Part shown: piece by piece, positions 36,824 through 46,283 of the stretch
Numbering within the stretch: position 1 is the stretch's first letter
How the letters are laid out: every line of letters starts with the position of its first letter
Notes under the pieces: model-generated
What the model was told of the DNA's origin: nothing
Seen by the model: only the letters and a program-made list of their open reading frames with translations
Databases searched by the model: none
Program-made: the position numbers and the translations under genes
Assembly (NCBI RefSeq): GCF_015767245.1
Contig: NZ_JADOTV010000015.1
Span: 44,130-108,129, forward strand
DNA length: 64,000 nucleotides
Reading direction: 5' to 3'
Origin: Aureivirga sp. CE67
Lineage (GTDB): Bacteria > Bacteroidota > Bacteroidia > Flavobacteriales > Flavobacteriaceae

Positions 36824-36840
36824 TTGGCATAAATATTGGA
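36824..36840 (+). promoter_or_regulatory. Candidate sigma-54 promoter
   Basis: TTGGCATAAATATTGGA matches the -24/-12 pattern TGGCA-N6-TTGCA with one mismatch (GC to GG at -12). The correct spacing is kept. It lies 33 bases before the ATG at 36874, a normal distance. No TAnnTTTG box is present in this gap. Confidence 0.45.
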
Positions 36841-36873
36841 TTAATAAAAAAGAATTTAACCTAAATTTATATT

Positions 36874-37272
36874 ATGAAAACTCTACCAATCATAGCGCTA
36901 TTTTTTAGTTCGTTTTTGTTTGCACAACAAAACAGCGAATCTTTGGATTATGACCAAAATCCAAATTATAAAATAAGTCAAGAAAAATATATGAAGGAAG
37001 GTCAGCAATATGTGGCTTTAGAAGGAACTACACTTCAGCAAACTTATAAAGCTATTGATCCGATGGAAGAAAAAAGAGAATTGAAAGCTCTTAAGAAAAA
37101 ATATCGTGCACAACGTTTGAAATGGAGACATGAAGAACGTATGGAAAAATATAAAAATGGATATGTAGAATATTATGAAGTACCTAGATCATCTATCAAT
37201 TTTGGTTGGGGATGGAACAACTGGGGAAGATATTACAATCCGTTTTCATTCAATTATGGATTATATTTTTAA
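36874..37272 (+). CDS. Hypothetical secreted protein, basic, Tyr/Trp-rich C-terminus
   Basis: 132 residues with signal peptide (MKTLPIIALFFSSFLFAQ). The middle is helical and strongly charged (MEEKRELKALKKKYRAQRLK, then WRHEERMEKYKNG). The end is aromatic and Gly/Asn-rich (NFGWGWNNWGRYYNPF, then FNYGLYF), a pattern often seen in cell-envelope proteins. It heads a + strand set with LpoB-like and COG3014-like lipoproteins, so a cell-wall-related role is possible but unproven. Candidate sigma-54 promoter upstream. Confidence 0.65.
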   Translation: MKTLPIIALFFSSFLFAQQNSESLDYDQNPNYKISQEKYMKEGQQYVALEGTTLQQTYKAIDPMEEKRELKALKKKYRAQRLKWRHEERMEKYKNGYVEYYEVPRSSINFGWGWNNWGRYYNPFSFNYGLYF

Positions 37273-37318
37273 TCGAAAATAAACAAGTATATATATCAAA
37301 ATTAACGAATAGGTAAGT

Positions 37319-37906
37319 ATGAAAAAAGTCATTTTACTAGCTACATTAAGCTTTATTTTAGTATTCTCTTTAGACTCTTGTTCAAGAAAAATACAACGTG
37401 TAAGTCCGGATCAAACAATTGATATTAGCGGAAGATGGAATGATACTGACTCAAGAGAGGTTTCAGAGGCTATGATTCAACAAGTTTTATCAGGAGCTTG
37501 GTTGGATAGGTATAAAACAAAATTTGGAAAAGAACCTGTAGTAATTGTAGGTTTAGTTCGAAACAAATCTCATGAGCATATTGATGCAGAAACTTTTATA
37601 AAAGATATCGAGCAATCATTTATTCGTAGTGGAAGAGTTCGTTTGGTAAAAGGAGGAGCTTTCCGTGAGGAATTGAGAGCAGAAAGAGCAGATCAACAAA
37701 ATAACTCTTCGCTATCTACTGTAAAGAAATTTGGAAAAGAACTTGGAGCTGACTTCATGTTACAAGGAACAATCAATTCTATTGTAGATGCGCATAAAAA
37801 AGAAAAAGTTGTTTATTACCAAATCAATTTAGAATTGACAAATATTGAAACAAACGAAACTGTTTGGATTGGTGATAAGAAAATCAAGAAGTTTATTGAA
37901 AACTAA
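37319..37906 (+). CDS. LpoB-like lipoprotein (penicillin-binding protein activator family)
   Basis: 195 residues; lipoprotein signal with lipobox LDSC (Cys21). The PBP-activator LpoB fold follows: IDISGRWNDTDSREVSEAMI, VVIVGLVRNKSHEHIDAETF, DIEQSFIRSGRVRLV, KELGADFMLQGTINSIVD and LTNIETNETVWIGDKKIKK. In E. coli, LpoB is an outer-membrane lipoprotein that activates PBP1b; a similar role here is inference. It is 46 bp after the preceding gene and followed by a hairpin terminator. Confidence 0.82.
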   Translation: MKKVILLATLSFILVFSLDSCSRKIQRVSPDQTIDISGRWNDTDSREVSEAMIQQVLSGAWLDRYKTKFGKEPVVIVGLVRNKSHEHIDAETFIKDIEQSFIRSGRVRLVKGGAFREELRAERADQQNNSSLSTVKKFGKELGADFMLQGTINSIVDAHKKEKVVYYQINLELTNIETNETVWIGDKKIKKFIEN

Positions 37907-37957
37907 ACCTTTCTTAAACAAAAAAATAATAACAGTTCTTAATTATAATTTATCTGA

Positions 37958-37988
37958 AATGCTCTCTTTCCCTAGAGAGCATTTTTTA
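37958..37988 (+). terminator. Intrinsic terminator after the LpoB-like gene
   Basis: Stem AATGCTCTC / GAGAGCATT with an 8-nt loop and a T6 run. It ends only 16 bases before the ATG of the next lipoprotein gene, so that gene may depend on read-through or on a promoter within the hairpin region. Confidence 0.7.
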
Positions 37989-38004
37989 AAAAGTGTGTTG
38001 TCTG

Positions 38005-39411
38005 ATGAAATATTTATATTATAGTTTTCTTGGTTGTTTCTTGTTTTTGGTAAGCTGTGCTTCTTATCATGAAAAAAGTGCTTCTTATCAGAGCGCTTTA
38101 AACAATGGACAATATGAATTGGCTAACAAAGAAATAGACAAAAATAAATTCTTGAAGAAAAAAAGAAATTTGCTTTTGTATTATATGGAAAAAGGAACTG
38201 TTGCTCATGACTTACATCAGTATAAAGAAAGTAATGAGTTTTTCAACAAAGCAGATTATGCTATTGAAGATTATCAAAAAAATATTGGAGAAGAAGCATT
38301 AGCACTACTTACAAATCCCGAAACGAAAGATTTTGCTCCTGAAGATTTTGAAAAAGTAATGATTCATTATTATAAAGCTTTAAATTATACTTTTTTAAAT
38401 CAGCCAGATGAAGCTATTGTGGAGTTAAAAAGATTGAATTTGCAATTGCAACAAATCAATGATAAATATCCGGCAGGAAAGAAAAATAGATATACTACAG
38501 ATGCTTTTGCATTGAATTTTCAGGGAATGTTATACGAATCTACTGGAAATGTAAATGATGCTTTTATTTCTTATCGAAATGCTGTGGATCTTTATGAAAA
38601 AAATGGCGGAACTTATTTTGGTGTAAATCTTCCATTACAATTAAAAAAAGATCTAATTCGTACAGCACATATTTTAGGTTTTACGGATGAAGCTTTGAAG
38701 TATGAAAGAAAATTTAATTTACGATATGAAAAACCTCAAAACACAGGAGGAGAATTAATAATTTTTTGGGATAATGGTTTAGTTCCATATAAAGATCAAA
38801 CATTTATTAATTTTTCATTTGTAAAAGGTCAAGGAGGAGTTGTTTCTATTGTGAATGAAGATTTTGATTTAATACTTCCAGTACCTTTACCAAGTAATAG
38901 CAGATCTACAAGGTTTTCTGATTTTGAAACATTCAATATGGCAATTCCAAAATATGTGGATAGAAAGCCCGTTTACACAAGTGGAAACGCAGAGGAAGGT
39001 TTGAATTCTTATAAGTTTGAAAAAGCAGAAGATTTTAAGGTTATTGCTTTTGAAACTTTAAAAGATAGAATGCTTCGAGAGATAGGAAAAGCTGCATTGC
39101 GTTTGGCTGTCAAAAAAACTACTGAATATACGGTGAGAAATCAAAATCAGGATATAGGTGCAGTACTTGGAATCTTCAATGCATTGACTGAAAAAGCTGA
39201 TACGAGAAACTGGCAATCTTTACCAAATTCTATTTATTATGTTCGAATTCCACTACATCAAGGGATGAATTCAATAAAAGTAAATATTCGAGGAAGAAAT
39301 GGTGAGAATAAAACACAAACGTATCAGATAGATGGAAATAAAAGAGTACAATTTTTGGACTTTACAACATCGAAAAGTTATCCTTCGCAACAGCAGTGGT
39401 ATTCATATTAA
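38005..39411 (+). CDS. COG3014-like tetratricopeptide lipoprotein
   Basis: 468 residues from the ATG at 38005 (MKYLYYSFLGCFLFLVSC, Cys18 lipobox); a GTG at 37993 is less likely. Helical TPR-like repeats occupy about 30-230 (MEKGTVAHDLHQYKESNEFF, HYYKALNYTFLNQPDEAIVE, SYRNAVDLYEKNG). A beta-rich C-terminal part follows (LIIFWDNGLVPYKDQ, SIKVNIRGRNGENKTQTYQI). The combination with an upstream LpoB-like lipoprotein is a recurrent gene pair, suggesting a shared envelope function. A terminator follows. Confidence 0.75.
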   Translation: MKYLYYSFLGCFLFLVSCASYHEKSASYQSALNNGQYELANKEIDKNKFLKKKRNLLLYYMEKGTVAHDLHQYKESNEFFNKADYAIEDYQKNIGEEALALLTNPETKDFAPEDFEKVMIHYYKALNYTFLNQPDEAIVELKRLNLQLQQINDKYPAGKKNRYTTDAFALNFQGMLYESTGNVNDAFISYRNAVDLYEKNGGTYFGVNLPLQLKKDLIRTAHILGFTDEALKYERKFNLRYEKPQNTGGELIIFWDNGLVPYKDQTFINFSFVKGQGGVVSIVNEDFDLILPVPLPSNSRSTRFSDFETFNMAIPKYVDRKPVYTSGNAEEGLNSYKFEKAEDFKVIAFETLKDRMLREIGKAALRLAVKKTTEYTVRNQNQDIGAVLGIFNALTEKADTRNWQSLPNSIYYVRIPLHQGMNSIKVNIRGRNGENKTQTYQIDGNKRVQFLDFTTSKSYPSQQQWYSY

Positions 39412-39450
39412 TGATTAAAAAAAGAATTTTTACAAACCTCTATAAAAAGA

Positions 39451-39490
39451 AACAGAAGATGAAAAGAAACCAATCATCTTCTGTTTTTTT
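39451..39490. terminator. Bidirectional intrinsic terminator
   Basis: Perfect stem AACAGAAGATGA / TCATCTTCTGTT with a T8 run on the plus strand and a T-rich stretch on the minus strand, between the convergent COG3014-like and alpha-2-macroglobulin genes. Confidence 0.8.
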
Positions 39491-39506
39491 TATTATTTAT
39501 AAGGTT

Positions 39507-42500
39507 TTATTTTACAACCTCAACCCACTGACCATCTTTGTGTATGAAATATTCATTGTCATACATAGCTTCTGCTTGAATTCCTGGTAAATAATATTTT
39601 CCAAGATAAGTGGCGTTCAACAAGATTTTGAAAGTTTTTGTCTCATTTTTGTTTAAGCTAAAATAGAAATTCACTTTAGCATCACGGATATCAATATGAT
39701 CCGTTTTGCTACTTTCTGGATTTTCATAATCTGTAAAACGAGTATTTACAATTTCCCATCCTGAAGGAATAATTTCTGTAAGTGCAATATCATTTACATA
39801 TTCATCTGTCAAGTTTTCGATTGTTAATGTAGCAGTAAATTCAGTTCCTTGCGAAAGTTTAGAAATATTTACTTCTGTTCCGTCCATATTTCCGTAATAT
39901 ACATTTACGTTTAAGTTTCTTTGTTCTACTAACTCTTTTCCAAGTGGAAGTTTTCCTGAAGAAACTAATTGGATATAAACTTTATTTCCTTTCAAATCTT
40001 TTACTTTTAAAGAATTTGTTCCAAGTTTAAAATCAAGACTTCTTTCTGCTAAAGCTTTATCAGATTTCAGTTTCTCTGTATTCCCATTGATTATATATTC
40101 GATATCCATTGATTTTCCACCATTTTTCTCTACCATTTTTGCTATTGCCAATAAACAATAAGCTGTAGTTTGTGTACTCATCCATCTTTTAGAATTCAAA
40201 TCTTTTGCAATTCGCTCTGATAATTTTCTCTGACCTTTCGAACCTAAAATTACTTCTGTTTCTAAAGCCATTGCTCTATTTCGATCTCTAGAACCATAAG
40301 TGTAATAATCTCTATAATTATCTGTTTCAAAATCTACATTTGCAGTACTCGCAATTTGATTTGCAGCATCTTTTTGTCCTGCTAAAGCATAAGCAGCTGC
40401 CAAACGCCATTTTGCATTGTTCGAAATTTCTTTAAACTCACGTAGTCTATTCATCGCTCCTAAATCTGGATAACCAGCTAGTGCTAGTGTGTACAAACGA
40501 TAAGCTTGTATAAAATCTCCATTAGACCTATTATAAGAAGGTCTCCATTCTTGTGCTTTTTTCTTTTGGAAACGTAGCCAACTACTCAAGAATGAAATAG
40601 GTAAACTATATCCTCTCTTTTCAGCCTCAATCATGAAATGTCCAGCATAGTTTGTTCCCCACTCATTTACAGAAGTACCACCTTGCCAATAACTCAATCC
40701 TCCGTTTGCTAATTGGAAGTTTCCTAAACGAATAATTCCATTTTGAATGTTTTCGTTGATCTTATCTTTTGTCTGATCATTTAAATCAAAAATAGCATCC
40801 ATAAATAATTGTGGAAAAACACTCGAAGTAGTTTGCTCTACACAACCATGAGGATAACGAATTAAATATTCCATTCTTCCTGAAAAATCAATTGCAGGAA
40901 TCGTAGAGAATTGCACTTTTACTTCATTACTTCCTTCAATACCAAATGGTGTAAAATCTATCGAAGTAGTTTGACTATTTTCTACATCATAAGTTTCGAT
41001 TTTGGTAGTAATAGGATTTGGATTGTAAATAGAAATAGGAGTTTCATAGCTAGCTTTCTTTCCTGCTGAAGAAGCTAATACTTCTATATTACCCATCCCT
41101 TCTTTTTCTAAAACCTGTACATCAAAATAAACTACTTTTTCATCTGGCTTGCTAAAAGTTATTTGTTTTGTTTTATCTCCAATTACTTTTAATCCATCAC
41201 TTAAATTCAGAGAAACATTCACATTTTTGATGTTTTTCTCCATAGCAAAAACAGTTACTGGAAGTTTCATATTTTCTCCAGGACTTAATTTTCTAGGAAT
41301 CGAAGCCAAGACCATTAAAGGTTTCTTTACAGGTGTTGTTTCTTCTGCTTTTCCATAAGCTCCTTTCGAAGGATCTCCTGCAACAACCATTGTTCTAACC
41401 GAACCAATATAATTTGGCATTTTTATTTTATGACTTGCCGTTTCTCCAGCTTTTAGCACAAAAGGACCTAGAACAATAGAAACTGGTTTGAATCTATTAT
41501 TGTCTTTTGAATTTTTATTCTTGTTTAAAGAACCATCTCCTCCTACAGAGAAAATTTGATCTACACTTCCGTTATAAGCTCCCATTACATTATCATAAAT
41601 ATCCCAAGTTTTCACTCCTAGTGCTTCTCTTTTGTAGAATTCATCCCAAGGATTTGGCGTTTTGAAATTCGTTAAATCCAATAAACCTTCATCTACAACT
41701 GCAATTGTATAAGTCATTCTTTTTCCAGATTTTTCTTTCACTTTTATAGTAAAATCTTTTTCTGGCATAATAGATTTTGGCATTTCAATTTCTGGATATA
41801 TATGTGTTTTCGGATTTTCAACCGTAATCGGAATTACTCCATACAATCGCATTGGAAGATCGTTTCCTGTTACCGCATGAGGTTGAATTAAAGAAATATT
41901 GATAAACACATTTGGTGTCATTTCTTCTGTTATATCAAAAGAAGTAGTAGTTGTTCCTTTTTTAGTTTTCACCCATTTTGTACTGATTACTTTCGAACCA
42001 TTCTCTATACTTATTAAAGCTCGACCTTCCGAACTTGAAGGGAAAGTAACTGTTGCAGTTTCTCCTACATTATAAGCTTTTTTGTCTGTAGAGAAAACTA
42101 ACATTTTTGCAGATTCTGGATTTGCTCCTGAAGGAGTTCTCCACCAGTGTTCATAGAAATAAACTTTTGTTCCTGTAGCATGTTCTGACTCTGTGTCTGA
42201 AACTCGAATGAAATATCTTCCACCTTTTGCATCAGGAATATTGACATCAAATTTTCCTTTTCCTTGTCCATTTGTAGAAATTTCGAAAGATTTAAAAGGT
42301 TGGTGATAATCACTTCCAACATAATTTGACAAGTTTTCTTCGCTAGAATTCCACCACCAACGCCAATTGATTTTATAAATATCTACTTTTAATTTTCGAT
42401 TCGCTTTTGGTTTTCCATCTTTAGAAACACTTACTACATCAAACTGGTAAGGTTTGTCTGTTTCATAAGATCCATATTGATTTGGTTCAGGATTTTTTAA

Positions 42501-45092
42501 ACCAACAAAAGATTCATAAGGTGCAAAATTTTTCGAAGTAACATTAATTGAAAAATCTCCACCTTTCTCATATGCTTTTGTCAAGAAAGAAGCTTGAAGC
42601 ATTCCTGGAGCTTGCTGTTCTAAATCAATATCTCTAGAAAAATCTGCAAAACCTTCGGCATTTACTTCTCCTTCGAAGAAATTCATTTCTCTAGTTTCAA
42701 AACTTCTTGCTAAATCATAGAAAGTATATTTTTTATAATCTTTGAAAGCACTTTTGATTGGTCTTAGTTTTAAAGAAATATTTGTTTTTAAGTTCTTAGC
42801 AATTGCTCCATGTAACCAGTGTAATTGAATTTTTCCAGAAATAGGTTCATTCACTGAAAGAATTTCTTCATCAAAATCTAAATCAATTTTTAAACGATTT
42901 GGTTTGATCGTTTCAATTTTGATTGTTTTTTCAAAACTAGCTCCACCAACATTTACCGTTGCTAACCAATTTCCAGTTTCATCTGTAGTATTTGTTGGAA
43001 TATCAAATTTGTAAAATCCATTTGTTCCATGAGATTGTACTTTTTTATAAGTAATCTTTCCATGCGGATCTTGTAATTGCATTTGCACCGGATGATTTGA
43101 AGGAAGCGGATTTAATTTATCATCCAAAATAAAATTCAAATGTAAAGTATCTCCTGGTCTCCAAACTCCTCTTTCTCCATAAACAAAACCTTTGATTCCT
43201 TTCTTTATTTTCTTTCCAGAAACATCAAAATTACTCAGCGAAAGCGAATTTCCATCTTTCATTCTGATATAACTGATGCTATTTCCTTTCTGAACTGTCG
43301 CAAAATATCCGTAAGCTTTTGGTTTTAAAACTGAAAAACCTTCTTGATTTGTATTTGCTTTTGCAATTTCTTGTTGTTGGTAATTATACATCGTAATCGA
43401 TGCATTTTCGATAGGATTTGTAGTCATTAAATCTGTTACAATAAAATGACACGTATTGTCTTCTCCTTTTTTTACAACAATTCCGATATCAGAAGCAAGT
43501 AAGTTTGTAACGATACCTTTGTTATTATAATTATTATCATAATAAGCCGCTTTACAAGGATCTTTTCTATCTTCCCAACGATAAGATTTATACCTTTTAT
43601 AATTATAAATTAAATTGTCCCAGTATTTTTCTTCTCTTTCATCTGCATCCAATTCTTCTTGATTATTCTCATACTCTTCATATTCATCTTCGTAATATTC
43701 ATCATCATAATATTCACTTTCTTCTTTATTGTCAATTCCTCCAGCACATTTATAAAGCGAATATTCTTTTTTGAAATTTATTTCGATTTGATAAATAGCT
43801 CCAATTTCAGTTTGCATTAATTCTGATAAATCAATTGCATATGTTTTCCATTTTCCATCGTTTTCAATTGGACTTTTAATCAACTCAATTTTCTTCTTCA
43901 AAATTTTTCTTCCAACTCTTCGAATGTTATAAGAATCCTGATCTGCAATACTATGATTTTGTAAAAACTGAAGTACATTGTTTTGATAAATTTTTACCAC
44001 ACGAATATCTACAGCACTCAAGTTTACTGCCTGAAAATTATATTTTAAATTTTTAGAATCAGGAAGAATTACGCCATTTGTAACTGTTCTGATTTGTGGT
44101 TTAATTTGCTGAAAAGCGATATTTTTTGTGATAGTCTCTTTTAGTTTAAAACCAGTCGTAGATTTTATTCCTTGAAAAATATCTACATTTAATGTTCCTG
44201 CAAGACGATTTGGCGTATAAACTTTCAATATATTTCCTTCTACAGAAAATTTTAAATTATTTGTGTTTTCAATAGAAACTAAACCTTTAAAATTTTGACT
44301 TTTTTGAAGTGGATCCGAAAAATTGATTTCCACATACTGTTGTGGAGTTTGAACAACATTTACTTTTAAAACTGAAAAATTATTTTTTCCAGGAATCGTA
44401 ATTTCATCTTCTCCTTTTTTATCACTATCAATAGCTTCTCCATTCCAAGTAACTATTACTTTCGTATCATCATCTTTTCTTTGAATACTATCAATTTTAA
44501 AATTGAAAAAATCATTTTGTTTGTCAAAATCTTCCCATTTTATAGAAAGATCTTTTCCAAACTGAGATGCTTTAACTAATTGTTTTGCTTTTTCTATAGA
44601 AACAATATCCGAAGTTTTGATAGTTCCATTCAAATATTGCCAATCCGTATCATAAGATTGAATCGAAGTTGTGTTAATCGCAAAATCAGGTTCGATTGTT
44701 TTAAACTGAAAAGTATACGTTTTAAATTCCGAAGGAACATTCGTATATAATTTATCCAACGCAACCTTAATTGTATATTCTGTATCTGGTTTTAAACTTT
44801 CCTCAGGTAGAAAAACCAATCGTTGACTATTTTCTAAAGATAATTTACCTTTCACATTCGGAGAAATCTTTAGGATATCTTGTGGTATCTCCGAATTTAC
44901 CTCGAAGGTGGAGACGGGATTTGTAAGCTCAACACGTATTGGTTTTACAACAGAAGTAATCCCAGTAGTCGTGTACTGAATGTAGTTTTTGAACTTGAAC
45001 AGATTGTCATTATCTGTTGCTTCTGTATTTTTTCCACATTGCGCCAAAAATACTAAAACGCATACCCAAAAGATTTTTTTAAGGACTCTCAT
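39507..45092 (-). CDS. Bacterial alpha-2-macroglobulin family lipoprotein
   Basis: 1861 residues. Lipoprotein signal (VCVLVFLAQC, Cys19). Successive macroglobulin beta-sandwich domains include an MG2-type segment (GFVYGERGVWRPGDTLHLNF) and the bait/A2M region (YTIAVVDEGLLDLTNFKTPN). The thioester motif GCVEQ is intact (Cys1417 with the Gln three residues on), followed by an alpha/alpha-toroid complement-like domain. An unusual acidic/Tyr-rich insert sits near residues 450-490. Bacterial A2Ms trap attacking proteases in the periplasm, often beside PBP1C. No pbpC is adjacent here. Confidence 0.9.
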   Translation of the reverse strand: MRVLKKIFWVCVLVFLAQCGKNTEATDNDNLFKFKNYIQYTTTGITSVVKPIRVELTNPVSTFEVNSEIPQDILKISPNVKGKLSLENSQRLVFLPEESLKPDTEYTIKVALDKLYTNVPSEFKTYTFQFKTIEPDFAINTTSIQSYDTDWQYLNGTIKTSDIVSIEKAKQLVKASQFGKDLSIKWEDFDKQNDFFNFKIDSIQRKDDDTKVIVTWNGEAIDSDKKGEDEITIPGKNNFSVLKVNVVQTPQQYVEINFSDPLQKSQNFKGLVSIENTNNLKFSVEGNILKVYTPNRLAGTLNVDIFQGIKSTTGFKLKETITKNIAFQQIKPQIRTVTNGVILPDSKNLKYNFQAVNLSAVDIRVVKIYQNNVLQFLQNHSIADQDSYNIRRVGRKILKKKIELIKSPIENDGKWKTYAIDLSELMQTEIGAIYQIEINFKKEYSLYKCAGGIDNKEESEYYDDEYYEDEYEEYENNQEELDADEREEKYWDNLIYNYKRYKSYRWEDRKDPCKAAYYDNNYNNKGIVTNLLASDIGIVVKKGEDNTCHFIVTDLMTTNPIENASITMYNYQQQEIAKANTNQEGFSVLKPKAYGYFATVQKGNSISYIRMKDGNSLSLSNFDVSGKKIKKGIKGFVYGERGVWRPGDTLHLNFILDDKLNPLPSNHPVQMQLQDPHGKITYKKVQSHGTNGFYKFDIPTNTTDETGNWLATVNVGGASFEKTIKIETIKPNRLKIDLDFDEEILSVNEPISGKIQLHWLHGAIAKNLKTNISLKLRPIKSAFKDYKKYTFYDLARSFETREMNFFEGEVNAEGFADFSRDIDLEQQAPGMLQASFLTKAYEKGGDFSINVTSKNFAPYESFVGLKNPEPNQYGSYETDKPYQFDVVSVSKDGKPKANRKLKVDIYKINWRWWWNSSEENLSNYVGSDYHQPFKSFEISTNGQGKGKFDVNIPDAKGGRYFIRVSDTESEHATGTKVYFYEHWWRTPSGANPESAKMLVFSTDKKAYNVGETATVTFPSSSEGRALISIENGSKVISTKWVKTKKGTTTTSFDITEEMTPNVFINISLIQPHAVTGNDLPMRLYGVIPITVENPKTHIYPEIEMPKSIMPEKDFTIKVKEKSGKRMTYTIAVVDEGLLDLTNFKTPNPWDEFYKREALGVKTWDIYDNVMGAYNGSVDQIFSVGGDGSLNKNKNSKDNNRFKPVSIVLGPFVLKAGETASHKIKMPNYIGSVRTMVVAGDPSKGAYGKAEETTPVKKPLMVLASIPRKLSPGENMKLPVTVFAMEKNIKNVNVSLNLSDGLKVIGDKTKQITFSKPDEKVVYFDVQVLEKEGMGNIEVLASSAGKKASYETPISIYNPNPITTKIETYDVENSQTTSIDFTPFGIEGSNEVKVQFSTIPAIDFSGRMEYLIRYPHGCVEQTTSSVFPQLFMDAIFDLNDQTKDKINENIQNGIIRLGNFQLANGGLSYWQGGTSVNEWGTNYAGHFMIEAEKRGYSLPISFLSSWLRFQKKKAQEWRPSYNRSNGDFIQAYRLYTLALAGYPDLGAMNRLREFKEISNNAKWRLAAAYALAGQKDAANQIASTANVDFETDNYRDYYTYGSRDRNRAMALETEVILGSKGQRKLSERIAKDLNSKRWMSTQTTAYCLLAIAKMVEKNGGKSMDIEYIINGNTEKLKSDKALAERSLDFKLGTNSLKVKDLKGNKVYIQLVSSGKLPLGKELVEQRNLNVNVYYGNMDGTEVNISKLSQGTEFTATLTIENLTDEYVNDIALTEIIPSGWEIVNTRFTDYENPESSKTDHIDIRDAKVNFYFSLNKNETKTFKILLNATYLGKYYLPGIQAEAMYDNEYFIHKDGQWVEVVK

Positions 45093-45125
45093 AAATGATT
45101 GATAGGTAGCAATTTAAAAATTTAT

Positions 45126-45133
45126 CAAATTTA
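45126..45133 (-). promoter_or_regulatory. -7 promoter element of the alpha-2-macroglobulin gene
   Basis: Minus-strand TAAATTTG matches TAnnTTTG, 33 bases before the ATG. No TTG -33 box at normal spacing. Confidence 0.4.
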
Positions 45134-45233
45134 GTAAATTATAACACTTTTATTTTGATTTCTTTCATTAATTTTGGATTAATAATGCACTTTTTTATTA
45201 AAAATGCACATAAAAAGTAATTATACATTTAAA

Positions 45234-45239
45234 AGGAGG
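45234..45239 (+). promoter_or_regulatory. Strong Shine-Dalgarno sequence of the 3-HAO gene
   Basis: AAAAGGAGGA directly precedes the ATG at 45244 (AGGAGG core, 4-base spacer). This is exceptional here: the other genes in this window lack such a motif, as expected in Bacteroidota, where the anti-SD is sequestered on the ribosome. It fixes the start codon. Confidence 0.75.
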
Positions 45240-45243
45240 AATT

Positions 45244-45771
45244 ATGAAGTTTGCTAAGCCATTTAATCTTCAAAAATGGATTGAAGAAAACAGAGATTTG
45301 CTAAAACCACCTGTGGCAAATAAAAACTTATACAAAGAATCTGGAGACTACATTGTGATGATTGTTGGTGGACCAAATGTAAGAAAAGATTATCATTATA
45401 ATGACACAGAAGAAATTTTCTATCAGTTGGAAGGAGATATCAAAGTAATTGCTCAAGTTGATGGAGAAAAACAAGAAATCGAAATCAAAGAAGGAGAAAT
45501 GTTTTTACTTCCTGCAAAAATTCCACATTCGCCAATCAGACCAGAAAACACCATTGGTTTAGTGATTGAAAAAAAGAGAAATGATGTGAATATTGATGGT
45601 TTGATTTGGTATTGCGATAGTTGTAATCACAAACTTTTCGAAGAATATTTTCCACTAACAAATATTGAAAAAGACTTTATTCCAGTTTTCAGAAAGTTTT
45701 ATACCAACCAAAATTTGAGAACTTGTGATAATTGTGGAACAGAAATGAAAGTAGATGAAAGATTTATATAA
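45244..45771 (+). CDS. nbaC: 3-hydroxyanthranilate 3,4-dioxygenase
   Basis: A 175-residue cupin dioxygenase that opens 3-hydroxyanthranilate, giving the precursor of quinolinate (kynurenine route to NAD). Fe(II) ligands are His51, Glu57 and His95 (DYHYNDTEEIFYQLEGD; LPAKIPHSPIRP). The bacterial-type C-terminal rubredoxin-like metal site is intact: CDSC (Cys124, Cys127) and CDNC (Cys161, Cys164). Full length. No other kynurenine-pathway genes are in the window. Its end overlaps the next lipoprotein gene by 17 bp. Confidence 0.94.
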   Translation: MKFAKPFNLQKWIEENRDLLKPPVANKNLYKESGDYIVMIVGGPNVRKDYHYNDTEEIFYQLEGDIKVIAQVDGEKQEIEIKEGEMFLLPAKIPHSPIRPENTIGLVIEKKRNDVNIDGLIWYCDSCNHKLFEEYFPLTNIEKDFIPVFRKFYTNQNLRTCDNCGTEMKVDERFI

Positions 45772-46273
45772 TAGGTACACATTTTTGAAAAAAATAATAG
45801 TATTGGCAGTTTTGATTTCATTCGTAAGCTGCTCGAAAAACGATGTAAGTTGGAATCCTTTTGAGCCAAATAAAAAATTAGGAGCTGAAATTTTATTAGA
45901 AAATGGATTAAAACCAAAAATAGAAGTAACACAAGAGTGTTGGTATTCTATGTTTAAAGAAAATATGCAGCTGAATCTGATTTATCATACAAACGATGAT
46001 TGTCAATTTTCAACAGGGCAGGAATTTATAATTACGATTCCAAAAAGCGATTCAGACAGAAAACAAAACACGATGGCAACAGATAGTTTAGAAATCAATA
46101 AAATGTTGCAAAAATTTGATGCGAAGATTATTTCTCCAATCAAGTCGGAAAAAGATAAATTTCAGCAAATAAAATATGTGTTTAAAGCAGAAAATAAATC
46201 AGGTATCAAAATCGACTGGGAAATGTTCGATCGAATCAATGATTTAGAACTTCATTCGAATTTTAAAGAATAA
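45755..46273 (+). CDS. Hypothetical lipoprotein
   Basis: 172 residues from ATG 45755, which overlaps the 3-HAO gene. An in-frame TTG at 45785 would give a shorter signal beginning LKKIIVLAVLISFVSC and is equally possible. The lipobox Cys is followed by SKNDVSWNPF. The mature domain is mixed alpha/beta with two Cys (ECWYSM, DDCQF) and motifs LNLIYHTND and FIITIPKSDSD. Not recognised. Overlap suggests co-translation with the dioxygenase. Repeat and IS110 sequence follow. Confidence 0.65.
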   Translation: MKDLYNRYTFLKKIIVLAVLISFVSCSKNDVSWNPFEPNKKLGAEILLENGLKPKIEVTQECWYSMFKENMQLNLIYHTNDDCQFSTGQEFIITIPKSDSDRKQNTMATDSLEINKMLQKFDAKIISPIKSEKDKFQQIKYVFKAENKSGIKIDWEMFDRINDLELHSNFKE

Positions 46274-46283
46274 AATATTTAGA

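Noticed and set aside
39396..39590. Plus-strand 64-codon frame after the COG3014-like gene
   Set aside because: It spans the bidirectional terminator and the antisense end of the alpha-2-macroglobulin gene.
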